Assembly (NCBI RefSeq): GCF_024713975.1
Contig: NC_091114.1
Span: forward strand, 3,444,001 to 3,508,000
DNA length: 64,000 nt
Reading direction: 5' to 3'
DNA from: Paralichthys olivaceus
Lineage: Eukaryota > Chordata > Actinopteri > Pleuronectiformes > Paralichthyidae
The translations under genes and the position numbers were made by a program. This document shows positions 24,953 to 33,257 of the stretch, piece after piece; position 1 is the first letter of the stretch; each line of letters begins with the position of its first letter. The notes beneath the pieces were generated by a model, which ran no database searches, was not told the DNA's origin, and saw only the letters and a program-made list of their open reading frames with translations.

Positions 24953-27179
24953 TCAGAGCTCAGTCTTTTTTTTCTTGTCGGAACCTTTTTCCTCCTTGTG
25001 GAAAACTTTCCCATCAGACTTTTCTTTCCACTTCAAGGTGACGCCACTCAGTCCATTCTCGTTGAATCTTTCCTGGAGCTGGAAAACAAATAGCAGCTAT
25101 TTAAATACGTGAAACAGATTCCTTTGCTCCCTAAGACAAAGGGTTATGTTTTTATTTAGTCAATTCAATTAGATTTATATAGCGTGTATATGATAACATG
25201 CATTATCCCAAGGCACTTTACATAGAAGATCAAGACCTTAAACATTGTAGAGAAACCCAACAGTTCCCACTGTGAGCAGCAGAGAACAGAGAGAGATAGG
25301 AGGAGGAGAGGAGGGAGGAAAATAGGGAAGAGAGAGAGATAGGAGGAGGAGAGGAGGGAGGAAAAGAGGGGAAGAGAACAGAGAGAGATAGGAGGAGGAG
25401 AGGAGGGAGGAAAAGAGGGATAGAGAACAGAGAGAGAGATAGGAAGAAAGAGAGACCAGGTCGTGCACCATCAGGTTTCAGCTGTGACAGACTAGTTGTT
25501 ATAATGAAAACAATAAGAGTGATAATTATGAATGTAAAGATGTTATTAGTGATAGCAGCAACCATTCATATAATAGTAACCATACCAATAATATGAATAA
25601 TAATAATAATAGAAGAATTGTGGTTTGTCTGAATCCTGCAGCTCTGGACACATAAACAGCATCAGGTCACAAAGTGACACTTTCGTCATGACCAGTCAAA
25701 CATTTGATTCTATTTCTTTCATTGTTGTGGCTGCTTTGCATTGTGGAACATCTGTGGCTGAGTTTTTTACATTCACTCATCTACTTCATGGTTATTTGAT
25801 GATGTCAAACTCTGTAATACATGTGTCCAGGGTCCATGAATGAGTTAATGTCTCAGGGTGGATTTTGGAGACTTGCCTTTTTCAGAATCTGTTCTCTCAC
25901 AGCACGGTCATTCAGGTCCACAGAGGAGTCCTGCAGCTTCACCCTCACCTTCACCAACGTCTCAACTTCTGCTCAGACAAAGAACGAGGAGAGAAACAAA
26001 ACACAGGTGTAACGTGTTGTATAGTTTAGTGAAACCTACAGTTCTTCCTGTGGTGATAGAACAACTCAGACTTTTGATGTAAAACACAGAGGGCGGAGCG
26101 TCTGGTCTCTGGGCTGCATGTTGCCTACAAGACAGCTTGATCAGGCCTGTCAGAAAACTTACAAATACAAAAACAAGCAACTTAGAAATACAAAAAAGAT
26201 TCTCACTTGGGATGCTGTAGCAGACAAATGGAAATCTTTCTTCACAGGACAATAACCTCCATTTTCCTCCCTGCTGCAAATCGGCAACACCACATACGAC
26301 TTTCATCGAGCCAAGTACCATTTCACCCTCATACCAGGAGCTGAATGAGTAGCCACTCCCGTCAGACCAGTAGATCTGAGGATCTCTGTACAAACCGATC
26401 CACACCCATTCTTCATGTTGCATCAAGTTATGTATCTTGTCCTTGTCAGCTTGGTTCCTCACAGTGACCAGATCTGTGTAGTGTTCTCTGCAGTGCCTCT
26501 GAGCCTCAGTCCAAGTCTTTGTTGTATTCACTACCACAAAGTCAGAATCCTCTAATGTTCCTGCAGTTAAGTTAGAGAACAAAAGAGGGATTGTTGAGAT
26601 CACAATGTTTTCAAAATTATATTTTAGACATTATGTTGTATAGTAAAGATCAATATAAAACACATCATTACCATTGTAGCAGACAAATGCAGTCACTCTT
26701 TGGCAATAAGCATCAACCCATCCTGCTTTCCACATGCCCACACAGAGCTGATTGGCTCCATGATAGTTTGGGTTAGACCATCCCCAGCTCCTATATTCAG
26801 CTCCACTCCCTGTGAACCCATCTGACCACTTCCAGTCAATCTGACTGTACAGGCCAATCCAAACCTTGTAACCAGCAGCAGAAACTGTGTCTTTAAGTTT
26901 CTTCATTTCTTCAGTGGTTTCAATGGTGGCCAGGTCTGTGTACCTCCCTCTGCAGTAGCTCTGAGCTTCAGTCCAAGTCATTGCTTCAGACACAAAGTGG
27001 TACTGATGGAGGAGGCATGTGGAGAAGGTGAGGCACCCTGAGGATGGAACCAGTTATTTGTGTTATGTATGAAGACTCAAATGAATCTCTATATTCAGAT
27101 TTCCTGTTAGACATCATACAAAGAGTGAAATTCACTGACCTGAGAGACACAAGACACCAAAGAAGATCCCTTCCATCAT
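24953..27179 (-). CDS. Secreted two-domain C-type lectin, copy 1
   Basis: Five exons on the minus strand: 27179-27140, 27037-26672, 26560-26207, 25968-25877, 25078-24953 (978 nt, 325 aa, TGA). Start is the first of two adjacent ATGs before a hydrophobic signal peptide 'MMEGIFFGVLCLS'. CTLD1 (about residues 15-135) shows 'WTEAQSYCRGRY', 'VWIGLY', 'WKWSDG' and 'AFVCY'. CTLD2 (136-254) shows 'WTEAQRHCREHY', 'VWIGLY', 'YWSDG' and 'PFVCY'. The tail (255-325), with 'VKVRVKLQDSSVDLND' and 'LKWKEKSDGKVFH', is typical of fish proteins annotated as mannose-receptor-like lectins. There is no transmembrane helix. CTLD1 has NPN and WVD in place of EPN and WND; CTLD2 has neither. The ligand is unknown and an immune role is inferred. 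Exon 4 ends in a GC donor (AAG|GCAAGT). An LTR element begins 454 bp upstream of the ATG. Confidence 0.87.
25159..25640 (+). repeat. Teleost interspersed repeat inside lectin-1 intron 4
   Basis: The repeat starts 'CAATTCAATTAGATTTATAT' and 'CAAGGCACTTTACATAGAAG', continues through a GA-rich tandem array, and ends near 'GAATCCTGCAGCTCTGG'. It interrupts the long last intron of lectin 1. The unit-2 counterpart is at 38567-39010. Confidence 0.8.
25270..25450 (+). repeat. GA-rich minisatellite (VNTR), longer array in unit 1
   Basis: A purine-only repeat built from 'AGAGAGATAGGAGGAGGAG' and 'AGGAGGGAGGAAAAGAGGG' modules of about 40-50 bp occurs about three to four times here. In unit 2 (38690-38805) there are fewer copies, so copy number has changed since the duplication. 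Confidence 0.85.
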
Positions 27180-27627
27180 GCTGCTGCTCTGTGGACTGTT
27201 TGTGCCAGTGTTCATCACCAACAGTAAACTTAACCAGTTCTCATGTAGATTTAGGGAAATGTAACACCAGCTCCTCCTCTTCTACTGACAGTAGAACAGT
27301 CATTGTTCTGTTGCATGCTTTATGCAAAAAGGCAAAGATGCAAAATGGCATGGCCTCTCACTATGCAGATAGTTCTGATCATATGGGAACAACACTAGTC
27401 TCTGCCTCCACCCCTGTGCAGGTGGTGAGTGAATGAATGTTTGTTTGTGTTGAGGTTCCGAAGGTCCTTCATCCCAACAGCCATAAGACTTTTCAACAAA
27501 CACGTAAAAACAGTGTAATAATTATTCCTCTCATTTTTCTGAATCTACCTCCTACATATATATCTATCTCATGTGCAATATTCATATTCAGTCTTCAGGT
27601 GTGTGTGTAATACTTTTTGAATTGTTA

Positions 27628-27632
27628 CATCC
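27628..27632 (+). repeat. 5-bp target-site duplication, left (CATCC)
   Basis: CATCC directly before the left LTR is repeated at 30885-30889 directly after the right LTR. Unit 2 has a single CATCC at the matching empty site (about 40993-40997). Confidence 0.93.
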
Positions 27633-28093
27633 TGTCACGGTCATGTATGTTCAGTGTTTCCTGTTTTATTTTGTAGTCCTTGCTCCCTGTGTGTTTTCAC
27701 CCGTTTACTTCCTGCCCTCATCAGGTTCACCTGTTTGTCTTGTGCCACCTGTCCCCAGTTACTCATTAGTTCCAGTCTGTATATAAGTCTATGTGTTTCC
27801 CCCATGTGGTTGTTGGTTCGTCATCGTCATTTCGGGTCAGTCCTGTCCGTCAGCTCAATTCTGGTTCTGTCTGTTCATGTGTCCCGTCAGCTCTCGTCAC
27901 GTTACCCCGTAAGTTTGTATCCTGCCTTGTTCTGTGTTCCACTCCTCTTTTTGAGTGCGACTTTTGTTTCTTGGAGATTTCTTTTGTTAAGTTTACCCCC
28001 TTTGAAATAAAATACACTTTTTGTTAAACCTTATTTAGTTTCTGCGTTTTGGTCCTCCCCTTCTCACGTCACCCCCCCACTCGAACCCTGACA
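27633..28093 (+). repeat. Left LTR (461 bp)
   Basis: It begins TGTCACGGTCATG and ends AACCCTGACA. It contains a promoter-like TATATAAG at 27780-27787 and a polyadenylation signal AATAAAATAC near 28005. Confidence 0.92.
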
Positions 28094-28110
28094 GTACGAA
28101 CCAACCAGAA

Positions 28111-30404
28111 ATGGACCAAGCAGAGCTTTATGGTTTTTGTAGGAAGGTTTTTTATTTTGACTCCTTGGTGGATGAGCTGAGCACCGCAGGCACCAAGCAG
28201 CGTGAAAAGCTCCTGGAGAGAATGGCACCGGTGCGGGATTGGCTTAAGGACAGACCCTGGGTCAGCCACTTTGTCCCGCACCTGGTGACCGTAGAGAAGA
28301 GACTAAGGGACATCCTCTCATCCCCAACTCCCCCTGCAGATCCCTACCTCGGCACCCGCCTGGCTTTTGGGGGCCCCCGCAGTCTGCGTAGAAACGCTAC
28401 GACGCGGGGCGGGCGCCGGAGGGGAGCCCCCTCACTCAGTTTCCATCCATCTCCACCAGTTAACAGACGGCAACCTCAATACAGCATATCGTGGATTCAG
28501 GCAGATGCTACCCACGTTCCAGCATCGGGGGTCCCGGCTGACGTCACTCACGTTCCGGCGTCGGGGATCCCGGCAGATGCTACCCACGTTCCAGCGTCGG
28601 GGGTCCCGGTTGACGTCACTCATGTTCCGGCGTCGGGGATCCCGGCAGATGCTACCCACGCTCCAGCGTCGGGGGTCCCGGCTGACGTCAACTCATGTTC
28701 CGGCGTCGGGGATCCCGGCAGATGCTACCCACGTTCCAGCGTCGGGGGTCCCGGCTGACGTCACTCATGTTCCGGCGTCGGGGATTCCCGCAGATGCTAC
28801 TCACGTTCCGGTTTCGGAGGTCGCCGTTCCTGTTCCTGCCCCACGGTCGGGGTTTCAAGCAGTCGTCTCGCCAGTTCCTGCCCCTCGTCTGGGGGTTACG
28901 GCAGGCGGCACTCCAGTTCCTGTTCCTGCCCCACGGTCGGGGTTTCAAGCAGTCGTCTCGCCAGTTCCTGCCCCTTGTTTGGGGGTTACGGCGAGCAGCA
29001 CTCCAGTTCCTGTTCCTGCCCCACGGTCGGGGGTTCAAGCAGTCGTCTCGCCAGTTCCTGCCCCTCGTTTGGGGGTTACGGCGAGCGGCACTCCAGTTCC
29101 AGTTCCTGCCCCACGGTCGGGGGTTCAAGCAGTCGTCTCGCCAGTTCCTGTCCCTCGGCTGAGGGTTACAGCGAGCGGTTCTCCAGTTGCTGCTCCACGG
29201 TCGGGGGTTCAAGCAGTAGTCTCGCCAGTTCCTGTCCCTCGGCTGAGGGTTACGGCGAGCGGCTCTCCAGTTCCTGTTCCTGCCCCACGGTCGGTGGTTC
29301 AAGCAGTCGTCTCGCCAGTTCCTGTCCCTCGGCTGAGGGTTACGGCGAGCGGTTCTCCAGTTGCTGCTCCACGGTCGGGGGTTCAAGCAGTCGTCTCGCC
29401 AGTTCCTGTCCCTCGGCTGAGGGTTACGGCGAGCGGCTCTCCAGTTCCTGTTCCTGTTCCACGGTTGCGGGTCTCGCCGGGCTCCGCTTCAGTTCCTGTT
29501 CCTGTCCCACGGATGCGGGTCTCGCCTGGCTCCGCTTCAGTTCCTGTTCCGCGGTTGCGGGTCTCACCTGGCTCCGCTTCAGTTCCTGTTCCTGTTCCAC
29601 GGATGCGGGTCTCGCCTGGCTCCGCTTCAGTTCCTGTTCCGGTCCCACGGATGCGGGTCTCGCCTGGCTCCGCTTCAGTTCCTGTTCCTGTCCCACGGTC
29701 GAGGGTTAGGCCGGCAGCTGTCGTCTCCTCCGGTACAGCGACAGCAGCGTCATCGGTCATCTCCTCCTGAGTGTCGACCTCAGCGTCAGCTGCTATCTTC
29801 TCCAGAGCCTCCCGTGTCACAGCAGCAGCCCCAGCTGCTATCTTCTCCCGAGCCTCCTGTGTCACAGCAGCAGCCTCAGCTGCTATCTTCTCCCGAGCCT
29901 CCTGTGTCACAGCAGCAGCCTCAGCTGCTATCTTCTCCCGAGCCTCCTGTGTCACAGCAGCAGCCTCAGCTGCTATCTTCTCCAGAGCCTCCTGTGTCAC
30001 AGGAGCAGCCTCAGCTGCTATCTTCTCCAGAGCCTCCTGTGTCACAGCAGCAGCCCCAGCTGCTATCTTCCCCAGAACTTCCTTTGACTGGACTGCAGAA
30101 GCAGCTGATTTTCCCTGAGCCCCTGGGCTCTGTTTCTGATCGGCCTCCGGGCCGCCCACCCGAGCCCCCGGGCTCTGTTTCTGACCGGCCTCCGGGCCGC
30201 CCGCCCGAGCCCCCGGGCTCAGTTTCTGACCGGCCTCCGGGCTGCCCGCCCGAGCCCCCGGGCTCTGTTTCTGACCGGCCTCCGGGCCGCCCGCCCGAGC
30301 CCCCGGGCTCTGTTCCAGATTCCCACCCTCCTCCCACCCCTCTCAGTTTCATGTGTACTCCTCCTTTAATTTCAGTTTTGGACCGTCTGGAATCCGGTCC
30401 TTAA
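28111..30404 (+). pseudogene. Proline-rich, gag-position reading frames of the LTR element (broken)
   Basis: An open frame starts with ATG at 28111 and gives about 75 non-repetitive residues ('MDQAELYGFC' start; charged, helix-like, no known capsid motif). After these come proline-rich repeats. Open reading continues in a second frame to 29770 and in the third frame to the stop at 30404, so at least two frame changes interrupt what looks like a single repeat-rich coding region; one falls near 28690. I recognise no enzyme or zinc-knuckle motif. It occupies the gag position but cannot be called gag from sequence alone. Confidence 0.6.
28494..30312 (+). repeat. Five consecutive minisatellite arrays inside the LTR element
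   Basis: Arrays in order: 36-bp units (28494-28815, encoding 'THVPASGVPADV'-type dodecamers); 90-bp units (about 28820-29450, with CCACGGTCGGGGGTTCAAGC; 28921 and 29011 start successive units); 48-bp units (about 29450-29705); 45-bp units (about 29790-30075, 'SQQQPQLLSSPEPPV'); and different 45-bp units (about 30112-30312, 'EPPGSVSDRPPGRPP'). All periods are multiples of 3, so copy-number change keeps the frame. Confidence 0.85.
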
Positions 30405-30415
30405 GGGGGGGGTTA

Positions 30416-30884
30416 TGTCACGGTCATGTATGTTCAGTGCTTCCTGTTTTATTTTGTAGTCCTTGCTCCCTGTGTGTTTTCACCCGTTTACTTCCTGCCC
30501 TCATCAGGTTCACCTGTTTGTCTTGTGCCACCTGTCCCCAGTTACTCATTAGTTCCAGTCTGTATATAAGTCTTTGTGTTTCCCCCATGTGGTTGTTGGT
30601 TCGTCATCGTCATTTCGGGTCAGTCCTGTCCGTCAGCTCAATTCTGGTTCTGTCTGTTCATGTGTCCCGTCAGCTCTCGTCACGTTACCCCGTAAGTTTG
30701 TATCCTGCCTTGTTCTGTGTTCCACTCCTCTTTTTGAGTGAGACTTTTGTTTCTTGGAGATTTCTTTTGTTAAGTTTACCCCCTTTGAAATAAAATACAA
30801 TAAAATACTTTTTGTTAAACCTTATTTAGTTTCTGCGTTTTGGTCCTCCCCTTCTCACGTCACCCCCCCACTCGAACCCTGACA
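30416..30884 (+). repeat. Right LTR (469 bp)
   Basis: Same ends as the left LTR. It differs by three substitutions and an 8-bp insertion that doubles the AATAAAATAC polyadenylation segment near 30790-30807. Confidence 0.92.
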
Positions 30885-30959
30885 CATCCAATGTATATTT
30901 TCCACTTCCCATGTGCAATATCACTGTGCATTTCTGGTGTATTTTTATAGTGTTTACAT

Positions 30960-30964
30960 TTTTC

Positions 30965-31005
<41 letters not shown>
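30960..31005. repeat. (AT)n microsatellite
   Basis: An (AT)n tract with a few interruptions downstream of the LTR element. At the unit-2 counterpart (about 41070-41100) the tract is short and T-rich. Confidence 0.8.
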
Positions 31006-31007
<2 letters not shown>

Positions 31008-31686
31008 TCTTATTTTTTTATACTTTTATTTTTCTCTACCTTAATGCCCTTCTGTAGCTGTAATGTCGAAATTTCCCCAGTGTTTAATGAATAAAGTCTT
31101 TCTTATCGTATCTTATCTTATCTTTGCTCACACCGTGGATCCAATGATACCTCTGTGACAGGGATGTTTGAAATGTTTATCTATTAATGTTGTGATCCCC
31201 TCTAATTCCATCCAATATGTAGATCACATGAAAATAAGGATGAAAAGAGAAGAGAAAGAAATGATGATGATGAGTATTATTATTATTATTATACTGCTAT
31301 CATCTATAAATGATTTTCAGTACAACCAGTCTGACAATAGCTCCTGGTCTCTCTCTCTCCTCCTTCTCTTTGCCTGCTTTCAGGTATCCAGTGTTCATCT
31401 TTACAACATGGATGTGTTCATGGAGACACCATTTGCCCCACATGTCTCAGATCCAGTCCTTCTAGGCCCAAGCACCAACTCAGCCCCAGCATGTTGTGTG
31501 TTTCCTGATCTCAACCACAAACAGCAGCTCTACAGCAGCACTTCCTGGAAGAATTATTCCACTTCCTAAAAATAATGCAAAGGAGTCAACATGACAACAC
31601 TTCTTTCTGTTGTTCTGGCTGCTTTGCATTGTAAAACCTCTCTGGCAGGAGTTCTTTGTATTCACTCATGTCCCTCATGGTTACTT

Positions 31687-31760
31687 TCACAGCAGGGTCA
31701 TTCAGGTCCAGAGGAGTCCTGCAGCTTCAACAACGAGGAGAGAAACAAAACACAAGTTTC
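31687..31760 (-). pseudogene. Relic of a lectin exon 4 (unit 1)
   Basis: Read on the minus strand, this matches lectin exon 4 around 'KLQDSS-DLND'. It has a 2-bp deletion, and the 5' half of the exon plus its acceptor is missing. The flanking DNA (31600-31690) matches the intron next to the intact exon at 25740-25870. It is a leftover of an older tandem lectin copy that predates the present two units, since unit 2 carries the same relic at 41969-42036. Confidence 0.75.
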
Positions 31761-31785
31761 CAGTGGTACTAGCTTTGTGAAGAAG

Positions 31786-32948
31786 GATCGGGAGAAGGAC
31801 TTCAGCCACCATCACCACCAACATCGGGACCCCACAGGGCTGTGTCCTCAGCCCCATCCTCTACACCCTGTTCACCCATGACTGCGTCGCTTCCCACCCC
31901 GACAACACCATCGTCAAGTTTGCCGACGACACTGCCGTGATAGAACGCATCACCGGCGGTGGCGAGGCAGCCTACAGGAGGGAGGTGGACAATCTAGTGA
32001 CGTGGTGTGGAGACAACAACCTCACCCTCAACACAGACAAGACCAAGGAGATGGTAGTGGACATGGGGAAGGAGAGGAGGCCTCACCAGCCACTGTTCAT
32101 CCGAGGTCTTGAGGTGGAGAGGGTGAGGAACTTCAAGGACCTGGGGGTCCAAATCAGTGACGACCTCACTTGGACATTGAACACTACACAGATGGTGAAG
32201 AAGGCTCAGCAGCGGCTGTATTTCCTGAGGAGGCTGAGGAAATTTGGGATGGCCCCCAGGATCCTCAGCAATTTCTACAGCTGCACAATTGAGTCTGTCC
32301 TGACCAACTGCATCACTGTGTGGTACGGCAGCTCTACTGTACGGGACCGCAAACGCCTGCAGAGAGTGGTAAAGACTGCGTCTAAGATCACCAGGACACC
32401 ACAACCCTCTCTGCAGTGCATCTATCACCGCAGAGTCCACAGGAGAGCTGTCTCCATCATCAAAGACCCCACTCACCCCCAACATGGACTTTTCACACTC
32501 CTACCCTCAGGCCGCAGGTTCAGGAGCGTGAGATGCAGAACCACCAGGATCAAGGACTCCTTCTTTCCCACAGCCGTTAGACTGCTAAACAGCTGAACCC
32601 ACCCTTAAGGACTGAGCCCCCCCTCACTGGTCACTTTATCTTCTATTGGACACTTTATTCCATTGCACTACATAACCTGTTGCCTTGAATCCATCAGCTC
32701 AATTGCACTATACCGTTTACTGCGGAATGTTGTACATCATTTTTCATCACACAAGAACATTTTATGTTTCTCTCCCTATAGTTTATATTTCTATTTTTTA
32801 CTGCATTTGCTTTGTTATATTTTCTTAGATTTATTTATATATATTCCGGCATCCTGTGTGGGCAGCAATGTAAGAATTTCATTGTACAGGGAAACGTGTT
32901 TCTTTACCGTGCATATGACAATAAAGCTTTGAAATTGAAATTGAAATT
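31786..32948 (+). mobile_element. 5'-truncated LINE (L2/CR1-group) with partial reverse transcriptase
   Basis: This is the 3' part of a non-LTR retrotransposon. From about 31830 an open frame shows the reverse-transcriptase phrases 'GTPQGCVLSPILYTLF' and 'VKFADDT' (catalytic FADD), then the C-terminal region with 'WYGSSTVRDRKRLQ' and 'FPTAVRLLNS', ending at the stop 32594-32596. The 3'UTR ends in 'ATGACAATAAAGC' and a short GAAATT repeat tail, as in L2-type elements. The endonuclease and the first part of the RT are missing, so it cannot move by itself. It replaces a 1368-bp stretch present in unit 2 (42066-43433). Confidence 0.87.
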
Positions 32949-33257
32949 TCAGTGTGTCGTCACTTCTGACTGCATATGTCTGTCAGGTCATGGTCAAGTC
33001 CTGTTAGACTGTCCAGAAGAGAAAAGTAAAGACTTAGATATTAAGGACAAGCTATCTTGGGGGGATTGTAATCCAGAGGCTGGTGTAGTATTTTCATAAA
33101 TCAGGGGCCACAATTAACACAGAGGGGCCAATTCCATATCAAACATCCATGTCCAACTCCTGATTCAGTAACATGCACATTTAAAGATTCACTCTTTAGA
33201 GTTTGGTGACATCTAGTGGTGAAGTTGCATGTTGCAGCTGAGTACCTCTCACATCTC

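Larger units (their letters stand above)
27633..30884 (+). mobile_element. Non-autonomous LTR retrotransposon, recent insertion
   Basis: Two LTRs (27633-28093 and 30416-30884) begin TGTCACGG and end CCCTGACA. They differ by three substitutions and an 8-bp AATAAAAT-type duplication in about 461 bp, so the insertion is young. A 5-bp duplication CATCC flanks the element, and unit 2 has the uninterrupted site. A G-rich polypurine tract (30402-30412) precedes the right LTR. I see no TGG-type tRNA primer site after the left LTR. The 2.3-kb interior has no protease, reverse transcriptase, RNase H or integrase; it is almost entirely proline- or serine-rich tandem repeats. Replication would need proteins from another element. 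Gypsy-like affiliation is likely from the 5-bp target duplication, but unproven. Confidence 0.92.
22353..33257. repeat. Segmental duplication, unit 1
   Basis: This block is duplicated at 35832-43742 in the same orientation. Offsets are about 13479 at the left end and 13365 through the lectin gene. Homology starts at 'GAACACTAGCTTAG' and ends at 'ACCTCTCACATCTC'. Weaker, broken similarity extends left to about 22060. The unit holds the LRR terminal exon, a GA-rich VNTR, lectin gene 1, an LTR element absent from unit 2, a relic lectin exon and a truncated LINE. Without the LTR element it is about 7.6 kb. Non-coding differences between units are near 1 percent where I compared them, so the duplication is young. 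Confidence 0.93.

Noticed and set aside
28494-28815. Regular repeats that could suggest a CRISPR array
   Set aside because: Contiguous tandem units with no spacers, in a vertebrate LTR element.
28688-29386. 232-residue minus-strand open frame with 'NWRDDCLNPRPWGRN' repeats
   Set aside because: Antisense of the 36- and 90-bp arrays in the LTR element.
29383-30159. 258-residue open frame on the minus strand rich in 'EKIAAEAAAVTQEA' repeats
   Set aside because: It is the antisense shadow of the in-frame minisatellites of the LTR element; any strand of a codon-periodic array stays open. There is no start context or promoter.
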